Shown piece by piece: positions 28,922 through 37,548 of a stretch of 64,000 nt of DNA. How positions within the stretch are numbered: the first letter of the stretch is position 1; every line of letters begins with the position of its first letter. Source of the stretch: Streptomyces sp. MST-110588 (GTDB lineage: Bacteria; Actinomycetota; Actinomycetes; Streptomycetales; Streptomycetaceae); NCBI RefSeq assembly GCF_022695595.1, contig NZ_CP074380.1:2721501-2785500 (forward strand). The letters are read 5' to 3'. The notes beneath the pieces were generated by a model, which made no database searches, was not told the origin of the DNA, and worked only from the letters and a program-made list of their open reading frames with translations. The translations under genes and the position numbers were made by a program.

Positions 28922-31195
28922 CTATTGATCGGGGCCTCCGGGCCCTCCGATCTGCCCGTCGGTCCCACCGTCACCGTTGTCACCGGTCTGCCCGTCCGGC
29001 GGCGTGTGCGGCGGCGAGGACGGCGGTGTGCGCGTCGGCGTCGGCTTGTTCGAGGTGTGCGTCGGCGGCGTCGGCGGCTTGGTCGTCGCGGGCTTGGACG
29101 GGGTGTTCGTCGGCGGCTTGGTCGACGAGGGCGGCGGCGTGGTCGGCGCCGTCGCCGTGTGGCTCGGCGGCGCGACGGGCGGTGCGCTCACCCCGGGGTC
29201 GAGGCTGGTGTCCAGGTCGAACTTGGCGTCGGTGTCCTTGCCCAGCGCGTTGCCGGTGTACTCGGCCCAGACCCGGGCCGGGTAGGAACCGCCGTTGACG
29301 CGTCCGTTGCCGCCGGTGCCCTTGAGGGTCACCTGGCTGCCCTGCTTGATCTTGCCCTCGGTCTTGGCGGCCTCACCGAACATGCCGACCGCGGTGACGA
29401 GCCGGGGGGTGTACCCGACGAACCACGCCGACTTGTTGTCGTCGGAGGTGCCGGTCTTGCCCGCTGCCTGGTAGTCGGTGTTGCCGATGGCTTCCTTGGC
29501 GGTGCCGTCGTCGACCACACCGCGCAGCACGGAGGTGAGGGTGTCCGCGGTCTTCGGGCTCAGGACCGGATCACCGACCGGGTCGGGGAGTTCGTGATCC
29601 TTGTCCCTCTTGGTGGCCTTGATGACCAGCGCCGGTTCGACCTTCTTGCCGTGCGCGTCGAGGGTGGCGTAGACGCCTGCCATCTGGAGCGGGCTGGCGC
29701 CCATCGTGCCGAGCGTCATGGCGGGCTTGACGTCCATCTTGCTGCCGTCCATGCCCATGTCGACGGCGGTCTTCTTGACCTTGTCCAGGCCGACGTCCGC
29801 GCCCATCTGCGCGAAGACGGAGTTGACGGAGTTGTTCGTCGCCTGCTGGACGGTGATCCGGCCGTAGGTGTGCTCGTCCTCGTTGGGCGGCGCGAAGTAG
29901 ATGGTGCCGCCCACGACCGGGCGCCGGTTGCGGCCGTCATAGATCGTGTGGGGCCTGATCGGGAGCCCCTCCTGGGTCTTGGACTGGTTCTCCAGGGCCG
30001 CGGCGAAGATCAGCGGCTTGAAGGTGGAGGCGGGCTGGTAGTCCGAGCGCAGCGCGTTGTTCACGTAGTGCTGGGTGTACCCGGCGCCGCCGTACATCGC
30101 CACGACGTGGCCGTTCTTGGGGTCCACCGATACGGCGCCGAGCTGGGCGTCGGCGTCCACCGGGCGGCTCTTGGGCTTCAGGTCGTCGGTGAGCTTGTTC
30201 TTGACGGCCTTCTCCAGCTCCTGCTGCTTGTGCCGGTCGATGCCGAGCGTGATGGTCCAGCCGCCGGCCGCGAGCTCCTTCTCGTCGACGCCCTTCTTGT
30301 ACAGCTCCTCGTTGGCGGCCTTGATGAAGTAGCCGACCTGGCCCTTCAGTCCGGGCAGCGGCTTGGGGGCCTTCGGCTTCTGGAACTTCTCCGCCTGCCG
30401 CCGGGCGGGGTCCAGCCACTTCATCTCGACCATGTTGTTGAGCGTGTAGGCCCAGCGTTCCTGGACGCGCTTCTTGCCGGCCGGGCTGGCCTGCGCCCAG
30501 TCGTACTGGCTCGGGGCCTGGAGCAGCGAGGCGAGGTAGGCGCCCTGCGAGACGTTCAGCTTCTCGACGTCCACGCCGTAGTACGCGCGGGCCGCGGCCT
30601 GGATGCCGTAAGCGTTCCGGCCGTAGTAGCTGGTGTTGATGTAGCCCTCAAGGATCTTGTCCTTGTCGTACTTGTTGTCGACCTTGAGGGAGATCACGAT
30701 CTCCTGGAGCTTGCGGCTGACCGTCTGCTCCTGGGTGAGGTAGTTGTTCTTGACGTACTGCTGGGTGATCGTCGAGCCACCCTGCTTGCCCTTGCCCAGG
30801 AGAGTGTTGAGGATGCCGCGCGCGGTGCCCATCAGGCTGATGCCGGAGTCCTGGTAGAAGGACTTGTTCTCGGCGGCGACGAAGGCGTGCTGGACGGGCT
30901 CGGGGACCTTCTTGATGTCGACCCACTCGCGGTTCATCTTGCCCGTGCGGGCCATGACGGTGCCGTCGGAGTACTTGTAGACGTTGCCCTGGGCGATCGC
31001 GTCCGCGTTGGCCTTGTCGGGGATGGGCACGTACAGGTACAGGCCGATGAAGGCCAGGATGCCCAGCAGGCACACCGAGAAGAAGTAGATCAGCAGCTTC
31101 TTCCAGGTGAAAAAGCGCCGTATGCCGCTTTTCTTCTGCTTCTTGGCACGGCGTGAGCGCGCCTGCTGCGCCCTTCTGACGTCCGCTCGGCCCAT
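28922..31195 (-). CDS. bifunctional penicillin-binding protein (class A)
   Basis: A 757-residue peptidoglycan synthase. A basic cytoplasmic head is followed by one membrane helix (about 33-53). The glycosyltransferase GT51 domain has catalytic Glu109 in AAENKSFYQDSG and the motif GGSTITQQYVKN. The transpeptidase domain has Ser390-Thr-Phe-Lys393, then NNSVNS as the SxN motif and GKTGTSDDNKSAWFVGYTP. The last ~100 residues are Pro/Thr-rich, probably a wall-spanning stalk. ATG at 31195 has ACGGAAG in front. It is divergent from the SPFH gene. Confidence 0.95.
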   Translation of the reverse strand: MGRADVRRAQQARSRRAKKQKKSGIRRFFTWKKLLIYFFSVCLLGILAFIGLYLYVPIPDKANADAIAQGNVYKYSDGTVMARTGKMNREWVDIKKVPEPVQHAFVAAENKSFYQDSGISLMGTARGILNTLLGKGKQGGSTITQQYVKNNYLTQEQTVSRKLQEIVISLKVDNKYDKDKILEGYINTSYYGRNAYGIQAAARAYYGVDVEKLNVSQGAYLASLLQAPSQYDWAQASPAGKKRVQERWAYTLNNMVEMKWLDPARRQAEKFQKPKAPKPLPGLKGQVGYFIKAANEELYKKGVDEKELAAGGWTITLGIDRHKQQELEKAVKNKLTDDLKPKSRPVDADAQLGAVSVDPKNGHVVAMYGGAGYTQHYVNNALRSDYQPASTFKPLIFAAALENQSKTQEGLPIRPHTIYDGRNRRPVVGGTIYFAPPNEDEHTYGRITVQQATNNSVNSVFAQMGADVGLDKVKKTAVDMGMDGSKMDVKPAMTLGTMGASPLQMAGVYATLDAHGKKVEPALVIKATKRDKDHELPDPVGDPVLSPKTADTLTSVLRGVVDDGTAKEAIGNTDYQAAGKTGTSDDNKSAWFVGYTPRLVTAVGMFGEAAKTEGKIKQGSQVTLKGTGGNGRVNGGSYPARVWAEYTGNALGKDTDAKFDLDTSLDPGVSAPPVAPPSHTATAPTTPPPSSTKPPTNTPSKPATTKPPTPPTHTSNKPTPTRTPPSSPPHTPPDGQTGDNGDGGTDGQIGGPGGPDQ

Positions 31196-31470
31196 CGCTT
31201 CCGTAACTCCAGTCTTTCCGCCCCCAGTAACTCAGCTCACGAAGCTAACACCGCATCTGTCAGCAAATACTCATCGATCACGGCTTTTTCGTACGTGACA
31301 AAGAGCACTCGCATCCGAGGGAACCACCGGCCGGACTTGCGCAACCCTACCGGGCACCTCATAAACTGCTATCACTTTGCTAGATCTGTGGGATCACGCG
31401 GACAACGCGTCCCCACCGGCCCGACAGCCGTCACGACGGCGGGGCCTCGAACGGGAAACGGGGAATCACC

Positions 31471-32442
31471 ATGACCGACCAGACACCGGCGGACGCGGCG
31501 GCGACCGGCCGCGCGGAACTCGGCGCCGACGCTCCCGACATGCCGTCGCCGCAGGTCAAAGAGGTCACTGCGCACAGCATCCCGGGCGGGCTCGGCCTGC
31601 TGCTGACGGTCCTGGGCGTCTTCCTGGGCATCGGCACCCTCGTCGGCGGCGGCCTCATCGGACACAACGGCAACAACGCGGTCGGCGTACCGCTGGCCGT
31701 ACTGGGCGTCCTGATCCTCATCACCTCGCTCATCTGCATGGGCGGCGTGAAGATGGTCGCGCCGGGCGAGGCCCGGGTCATCCAGCTCTTCGGCCGGTAC
31801 GTCGGCACGATCCGCCAGGACGGCCTGCGCTGGGTCAACCCGCTGACCAGCGCCTCCAAGATCTCCACCCGGGTGCGCAACCACGAGACGGCGGTACTGA
31901 AGGTCAACGACGCCTACGGCAACCCGATCGAGCTGGCGGCGATCGTGGTGTGGAAGGTCGAGGACACCGCGCAGGCGCTCTTCGAGGTGGACGACTTCCT
32001 GGAGTTCGTCGCCACCCAGACCGAGGCGGCCGTACGGCACATCGCGATCGAGTACCCCTACGACGCCCACGACGAGAACGCGCTCTCGCTGCGCGGCAAC
32101 GCCGAGGAGATCACCGAGAAGCTGGCCGCCGAGCTGACCGCCCGGGTCCAGGCGGCGGGTGTACGGATCATCGAGTCCCGCTTCAGCCATCTCGCGTACG
32201 CTCCGGAGATCGCCTCGGCGATGCTCCAGCGCCAGCAGGCCGGCGCGGTCGTGGCGGCCCGCCAGCAGATCGTCGAGGGCGCGGTGGGCATGGTGGAGCA
32301 GGCCCTGGACCGCATCAGCGAGCAGGGCATCGTCGAACTGGACGAGGAGCGCAAGGCGGCCATGGTGAGCAATCTGATGGTGGTGCTGTGCGGTGACCGG
32401 GCGGCGCAGCCCGTCCTGAACACGGGCTCGCTCTACCAGTGA
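31471..32442 (+). CDS. SPFH/Band 7 domain membrane protein
   Basis: A 323-residue protein. It starts with an acidic cytoplasmic head, has two membrane helices ([19 protein letters not shown] and [20 protein letters not shown]), and then a Band 7 domain ([40 protein letters not shown]). A helical C-terminal part follows (AEITARV-type repeats, [20 protein letters not shown]). Such proteins assemble membrane microdomains and scaffolds. ATG at 31471 has CGGGAAACGGGG upstream. Its stop overlaps the start of the next gene (GTGA), so the two are translated together. Confidence 0.9.
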   Translation: MTDQTPADAAATGRAELGADAPDMPSPQVKEVTAHSIPGGLGLLLTVLGVFLGIGTLVGGGLIGHNGNNAVGVPLAVLGVLILITSLICMGGVKMVAPGEARVIQLFGRYVGTIRQDGLRWVNPLTSASKISTRVRNHETAVLKVNDAYGNPIELAAIVVWKVEDTAQALFEVDDFLEFVATQTEAAVRHIAIEYPYDAHDENALSLRGNAEEITEKLAAELTARVQAAGVRIIESRFSHLAYAPEIASAMLQRQQAGAVVAARQQIVEGAVGMVEQALDRISEQGIVELDEERKAAMVSNLMVVLCGDRAAQPVLNTGSLYQ

Positions 32443-32741
32443 GCGACCAGGCTCCCAAGCGTCGGCCGCAGCAGCGCAGACAAGTGCTGCTGCGGCTCGA
32501 TCCGCTGGTGCACGACGCGCTCGCGCGCTGGGCCGGGGATGAGCTGCGCAGCGCCAACGCGCAGATCGAGTTCCTGCTGCGCAAGGCGCTGTCGGACGCG
32601 GGCCGGCTGCCCCAGGGGACGGGCGCGCTGCCCCGCCGGGGCCGCCCGCCGAAGTCGGCACGGGATGCGGACGGGACCCAGGCGCCGGCGCCGTCGGACG
32701 AGCCGCGAGACGGCCCGGAGGACACTCCCGGTCGTACGTAG
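32439..32741 (+). CDS. small ribbon-helix-helix-like protein coupled to SPFH gene
   Basis: A 100-residue basic protein. Residues 12-55 ([20 protein letters not shown], then [20 protein letters not shown]) resemble an Arc/MetJ ribbon-helix-helix DNA-binding unit. The rest is a Pro/Arg/Asp-rich tail. GTG at 32439 overlaps the SPFH stop by four bases. It may regulate the SPFH operon or bind the SPFH protein; neither is shown. Confidence 0.75.
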   Translation: MSDQAPKRRPQQRRQVLLRLDPLVHDALARWAGDELRSANAQIEFLLRKALSDAGRLPQGTGALPRRGRPPKSARDADGTQAPAPSDEPRDGPEDTPGRT

Positions 32742-32858
32742 CTGCCGGTCGTACGTAACCGCCGGTCGCGCATGACTGCCGGTCGTGCGTGATCGGGACT
32801 CCCGGCCGTACGTGATCGGGCCCGGTCGCACACGGTCAGGCCCGGTCGTACGTAGTCA
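32728..32858 (+). repeat. degenerate CCGGTCGTACGTA repeat array
   Basis: Seven copies of CCGGTCGTACGTA or variants start at 32728, 32745, 32762, 32779, 32802, 32822 and 32842. Spacing is 17 bp at first, then 20-23 bp. It lies between the RHH-like gene and the ABC promoter. Confidence 0.75.
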
Positions 32859-32890
32859 GGCTGGGCCGCGAGCCACCGCGACCCAGCAGC

Positions 32891-32916
32891 TATACACATC
32901 ACGTATACACACCATG
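32891..32916 (+). promoter_or_regulatory. PadR-type dyad before the first ABC module
   Basis: TATACA-N5-CGTATA (32891-32907), overlapped by TACA-N5-TGTA (about 32904-32916). The same layout occurs before the padR gene at 36220-36236. Confidence 0.6.
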
Positions 32917-32973
32917 TAGAGTACGCGGCATGCCCATCGGACGTTCCCTGCCCGCATTCCCGGAGGCCCGCGT

Positions 32974-33660
32974 ATGACCCCCGCCGGTTCCCTGCTGGAA
33001 GCCCGCTCGCTGCACAAGGCGTACGGCCCGACCCCCGCCCTGGACGGCGCGGACTTCTCCGTCCACCCCGGCGAGGTCGTCGCCGTCATGGGCCCCTCCG
33101 GCTCCGGCAAGTCGACCCTGCTGCACTGCCTGGCCGGCATCGTCCGGCCCGACTCCGGCACGGTCCGCTACGAGCACCGCGAGCTGACGGAAATGAGCGA
33201 CGCCGAGCGCAGCGCCCTGCGCCGTACCGACTTCGGCTTCGTCTTCCAGTTCGGCCAGCTCGTCCCCGAACTGACCTGCCTGGAGAACGTCGCCCTGCCG
33301 CTGCGCCTGAACGGCGTCAAGCGCAAGGAGGCCGAGGCGCGCTCGCTGGAGTGGCTGGAGCGCCTGGAGGTGGGCCCGGTCAAGGACAAGCGCCCCGGCG
33401 AGGTCTCCGGCGGCCAGGGCCAGCGGGTCGCGGTCGCCCGCGCGCTGGCCGGCCGGCCGCGCGTGATCTTCGCCGACGAGCCCACCGGCGCACTGGACTC
33501 CCTCAACGGCGAGCGCGTCATGAGCCTGCTGACCGACGCCGCGCGCGGCACCAACGCCGCCGTGGTCCTGGTCACCCACGAGCCCCGGGTCGCCGCCTAC
33601 TCCGACCGCGAGATCGTCGTCCGCGACGGCGTGGCGCGGGAAATGGCGGGCGCCGTATGA
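32974..33660 (+). CDS. ABC transporter ATP-binding protein, module 1
   Basis: A 228-residue MacB/LolD-type ATPase. Walker A is GPSGSGKST (40-48), the Q-loop lies in FGFVFQFGQLVPELTCLENV, the signature is VSGGQGQRVAVARAL, Walker B is VIFADEPTGALD and the switch His is in VLVTHEPR. It energises the FtsX-type permease translated right behind it (ATGA overlap). ATG at 32974 has CCGGAGG upstream. DNA over most of its length is nearly the same as the second ATPase at 36793, while the permeases differ. Expression is probably under PadR. Confidence 0.94.
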   Translation: MTPAGSLLEARSLHKAYGPTPALDGADFSVHPGEVVAVMGPSGSGKSTLLHCLAGIVRPDSGTVRYEHRELTEMSDAERSALRRTDFGFVFQFGQLVPELTCLENVALPLRLNGVKRKEAEARSLEWLERLEVGPVKDKRPGEVSGGQGQRVAVARALAGRPRVIFADEPTGALDSLNGERVMSLLTDAARGTNAAVVLVTHEPRVAAYSDREIVVRDGVAREMAGAV

Positions 33661-36112
33661 CCGTCCTGCACGACCGGAGCGGCACCACGGGCCCCCAAGA
33701 GCACCCCGGCCGGCCCAAGAAGGACAGCAAGGACAGCAAGGGCGGCAAGGGCAGCGGCAGAAACCGCGCCGGCCTCGCCATCTGGGCCCGCGACCTGGTC
33801 CTGGGCATGCGCTTCGCCGTCGGCAGCGGCCGGGAGGGCTGGGTCCGTACGATCCTGACCGCCGTCGGCGTCGGCCTCGGCGTGGCACTGCTGCTGGGCG
33901 CCACCTCCGTACCCAACCTCTCGCAGGCCCGCTCCGACCGCGCCGACGCCCGCGGCGGCGTGGTCGCCGACGATTCGGCGAAGCCCTCCGACAGCAGCGT
34001 CCTCCTCCAGCGGCTGGGCACCGTGTTCCGCGGCACCGACGTGGACGGCCTCCTGCTGCGCCCGGAGGGTGCCCGCCCGGTGCTGCCCCCGGCGTGGGCA
34101 AGATGCCCGGCCCCGGTGAGATGGTGGTCTCGCCCGCCCTCAAAGAGCTCCTGGAGTCGCCGGACGGCACGCTGCTGCACGACCGGTATCCGTACCGCGT
34201 GGTGGGCACCATCGGCGACGAGGGCCTGCTGCGCCCCGGCGAGGCCATGTTCTACGCGGGCAGCGGCAGCCTGACCCCCATGGACGGCGTCAGCCGCGTC
34301 ACCGCGTTCGGGGAGAAGATCAACCGGCAGCCCATGGACCCCGTCCTGACGGCGCTGATCCTCGTGGGCTGTGTCGTCCTGCTGATGCCGGTGGCCATCT
34401 TCATCGCCACCGCCGTCCGCTTCGGCGGCGAGCGCCGTGACCGGCGGCTGGCCGCACTGCGCCTGGTGGGTGCCGACAACCACATGACGCGCCGGATCGC
34501 CGCCGGGGAGGCCCTGCTCGGCTCGCTCTTCGGGCTCGTCGTGGGCCTGGGGCTGTTCCTGTTCGGACGGCAGTTCATCGGCGTGATCGACATCAGCTCC
34601 CTCAGCGCCTTCCCCGCCGATCTGTCGCCGGACCCGGCCCTGGCCGCCCTGATCGCGGTGGCCGTCCCCGTTGCGGCCGTCGCCGTCACGCTCTTCGCGC
34701 TGCGCGGCATCGCCATCGAGCCGCTGGGCGTCGTCCGCGACACCGTGCCGCGGCGCCGCCGGATCTGGTGGCGGCTGCCGATCCCGCTCATCGGGCTGCT
34801 GGTGCTGGTGCTGTACGGCACCATCGACAACCGCGGCGGGATCCACGCGCTCCAGTTGGGCAGCGGTGCGGTACTGACGCTGCTGGGCCTGGCCATGCTG
34901 CTGCCGTGGCTGGTCGAGGCGGTCGTGGCGCGTTTCAAGGGCGGGCCGGTCCCCTGGCAGCTCGCCACCCGGCGGCTGCAGCTCAGCAGCGGCAGCGCGG
35001 CCCGCGCGGTCAGCGGCATCACCGTCGCCGTGGCCGGTGCCATCGCCCTGCAGATGATGTTCTCCGCCATCGGGACCGACTACGTCAAGGCCACCGGCGA
35101 GGACCCGTCCCGGGCACAGCTCAAGGTGATGCTGATGCATCAGCGCGGCACCGACGCGCAGGAAGTGATCGAGGAGTTCCGCGGCACCAAGGGCGTCAAG
35201 GGCGTCATCGCCACCACCCGGGCGCCCATCTGGTCCCCCGCGCCGCCTCGCAAGGGTGATGCGCTGCCTCCGAGCACCTCGCTCTCGGTCGGCACCTGCG
35301 CGACCCTGCGCGAGCTGGCCGTACCGGGCTCCTGCAAGGACGGGGACGCCTTCCTCATCGACGGCGGGCCGGAGTCGTACGTCGACGAGGAGCTTCCCAA
35401 GGTCGCGCGCCCAGGGGCCACGGTGCTCCTGAACGAGTTCGACGAGAACGGCAAGATGGCGGGCAGGCGCAGCTCGTGGACCGTCCCGGAGCGGCTGCAC
35501 AAGATCGCCTCCCGCCCCGACCCGAACGGCGAGCACTTCGGCGGGCTCTTCGTCACCCCTGGCGCCATCGACGTCACCAAGCTGCCCAAACCGGTGATCG
35601 ACGTGATGGTGCGGCTGGACCCGGCCGTCCCGGACGCCGCCGAGTACGCCCGCAACGCCGCGGCCCGCATCGACGTGGGGGCCATGGTCTTCCGGCTCTC
35701 CTCGACGGAGGACGACCCGCGCTTCGCGGGCGTCCGCAACGGCCTGATGGCCGCTTCCCTGGCGACCATGACGCTGATCGCGGCCAGCATGCTGGTCACC
35801 ACGCTGGAGCAGTTGCGCGAACGCCGCCGGCTGCTGTCGGTCCTGGTGGCCTTCGGCACCCGCCGCGCCACCCTGGCCTGGTCGGTGCTGTGGCAGACCG
35901 CCGTCCCCATCGCCCTGGGTCTGGCGGTCGCCGTGGCGGGCGGGCTCGGGCTGGGCCGGGTGCTGCTGAGGCTGGTGGGCAAGAGCGAGATCGACTGGTC
36001 GGTGATCTGGCCGCTGCCGCTGGCCGGAGCCGGGCTGGTCGTGCTCGTCACCCTGCTCAGCCTGCCGCCGCTGTGGCGCATGATGCGCCCGGACGGGCTG
36101 CGTACGGAGTGA
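33657..36112 (+). CDS. FtsX-like ABC permease, module 1 (frameshifted)
   Basis: A MacB/FtsX-family permease, 818 residues once corrected. It has a first helix in the GMRFAVGSGREGWVRTILTA region, a large extracellular domain, helices around ILVGCVVLLMPVAIFIATAV, a second extracellular part and a final bundle ending MMRPDGLRTE. ATG at 33657 overlaps the ATPase stop. The frame breaks in the C5 run at 34086-34090: adding one C gives PPGVGKMPGPGEM, matching PPGVKTLPGPGRM of module 2. Such exporters move peptides, lipids or antibiotics out of the cell. The lost base may be a sequencing error. Confidence 0.88.
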
Positions 36113-36219
36113 GCGGCGCGCCGCCGGTACCCGCCGGTTCCGGGGTGCCGGCGGCGCTCCCCAGGCGGCACTCTCCGGGTGCCGGCGGCACTCCTTGGCC
36201 CGTATCCGACGACACTCTC

Positions 36220-36236
36220 TATACAACCGGTGTATA
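36220..36236 (+). promoter_or_regulatory. PadR operator candidate before padR
   Basis: TATACA-ACCGG-TGTATA, a perfect dyad 35 bp before the padR start, followed by TACACC like the site at 32891. Confidence 0.65.
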
Positions 36237-36271
36237 CACCATGGCTGTACCCAGAGCGTAAGGTGGACGGC

Positions 36272-36796
36272 ATGTCAATCGGTCATACGCTGCTGGGCCT
36301 CCTGGAGTCCGGCCCCCGCCATGGCTACGACCTCAAGCGGGCCTTCGACGAGCACTTCGGTCATGACCGCCCGCTGCACTACGGGCAGGTCTACTCGACC
36401 ATGTCCCGGCTGCTGAAGAACGGTCTGGTCGAGGTGGACGGCGTGGAGGCGGGCGCCGGCCCCGAGCGCAAGCGCTACGCCATCACCGACGCCGGCGTCA
36501 CCGACGTCGCACAGTGGCTGGCCCGGCCCGAGAAACCCGAGCCCTACCTTCAGTCGACGCTCTACACCAAGGTGGTGCTCGCCTTGATGACCGACCGCAA
36601 CGCCGCCGAACTGCTGGACACCCAGCGCACGGAGCACCTGAGGCTGATGCGCGGCCTGACCGAGCGCAAGCGCAAGGGCGACCTCGCCGACCAGTTGATC
36701 TGCGACCACGCCCTCTTCCACCTCGAAGCCGACCTCAGATGGCTGGAGCTGACCGCCGCGCGCCTGGACAGGCTCGCCGAGGCGGTCGGCTCATGA
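36272..36796 (+). CDS. PadR-family transcriptional regulator
   Basis: A 174-residue regulator. The winged helix is SIGHTLLGLLESGPRHGYDL with LHYGQVYSTMSRLLKNGLVE and the wing RKRYAITDAG. The C-terminal part (about 95-170) is the helical dimerisation domain of the PadR-s2/Vir type. PadR proteins often repress multidrug or ABC exporters and release DNA on binding the exported compound. ATG at 36272 has AAGGTGG upstream. It is translationally coupled (ATGA) to the module 2 ATPase. Dyads before this gene and before module 1 suggest it controls both. Confidence 0.93.
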   Translation: MSIGHTLLGLLESGPRHGYDLKRAFDEHFGHDRPLHYGQVYSTMSRLLKNGLVEVDGVEAGAGPERKRYAITDAGVTDVAQWLARPEKPEPYLQSTLYTKVVLALMTDRNAAELLDTQRTEHLRLMRGLTERKRKGDLADQLICDHALFHLEADLRWLELTAARLDRLAEAVGS

Positions 36797-37482
36797 CGCC
36801 CGAGGGCTCGCTGCTGGTCGCGAAGTCCCTGCGCAAGGCGTACGGCCCGACCCCCGCCCTGGACGGCGCGGACTTCTCCGTCCACCCCGGCGAGGTGGTG
36901 GCGGTGCTCGGCCCGTCCGGCTCCGGCAAGTCCACGCTGCTGCACTGCCTGGCCGGCATCGTCCGGCCCGACTCCGGCACGGTCCGCTACGCCGACCGCG
37001 AGCTGACGGAAATGAGCGACGCCGAGCGCAGCGCCCTGCGCCGTACCGACTTCGGCTTCGTCTTCCAGTTCGGCCAGCTCGTCCCCGAACTGACCTGCCT
37101 GGAGAACGTGGCCCTGCCGCTGCGTCTGAACGGCGTCAAGCGGCGGCCCGCGCAGGCCACGGCCCGGGAGTGGCTGGAGCGCCTGGAGATCGAGGACGTG
37201 GCGGGCCAGCGCCCCGGCGAGGTCTCCGGCGGCCAGGGCCAGCGGGTCGCGGTCGCCCGCGCGCTGGCCGGCCGGCCGCGCGTGGTCTTCGCCGACGAGC
37301 CCACCGGCGCACTGGACTCCCTGAACGGCGAGCGCGTCATGAGCCTGCTGACCGACGCCGCGCGGGAGCACAACACCGCCGTGGTCCTGGTCACCCACGA
37401 GTCGCGGGTCGCCGCCTACTCCGACCGCGAGATCGTCGTCCGCGACGGCAAGGTCAAGGACATGCTGGGGGGCTTCGTATGA
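36793..37482 (+). CDS. ABC transporter ATP-binding protein, module 2
   Basis: A 229-residue ATPase nearly identical to that of module 1 (same Walker A GPSGSGKST, signature SGGQGQR, Walker B VVFADEPTGALD). Differences cluster around RRPAQATAREWLERLEIEDV. ATG at 36793 overlaps the padR stop. It should power the two permeases downstream, since the third permease has no ATPase of its own. Such similarity beside diverged permeases points to recent duplication or gene conversion. Confidence 0.94.
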   Translation: MTPEGSLLVAKSLRKAYGPTPALDGADFSVHPGEVVAVLGPSGSGKSTLLHCLAGIVRPDSGTVRYADRELTEMSDAERSALRRTDFGFVFQFGQLVPELTCLENVALPLRLNGVKRRPAQATAREWLERLEIEDVAGQRPGEVSGGQGQRVAVARALAGRPRVVFADEPTGALDSLNGERVMSLLTDAAREHNTAVVLVTHESRVAAYSDREIVVRDGKVKDMLGGFV

Positions 37483-37497
37483 CCGTCACCGGTGCGT

Positions 37498-37533
37498 CTG
37501 CATGTCCCTGTGCACGTCCCTGTGCATGTCCCT
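37498..37533 (+). repeat. 12-bp tandem repeat at the start of permease 2
   Basis: TGCATGTCCCTG, TGCACGTCCCTG and TGCATGTCCCTG in a row. They fall between the coupled ATG (37479) and the chosen permease start. In the ATG frame they encode a Cys/Pro string closed by TGA. Confidence 0.85.
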
Positions 37534-37548
37534 GATCGGCCCATCGGC

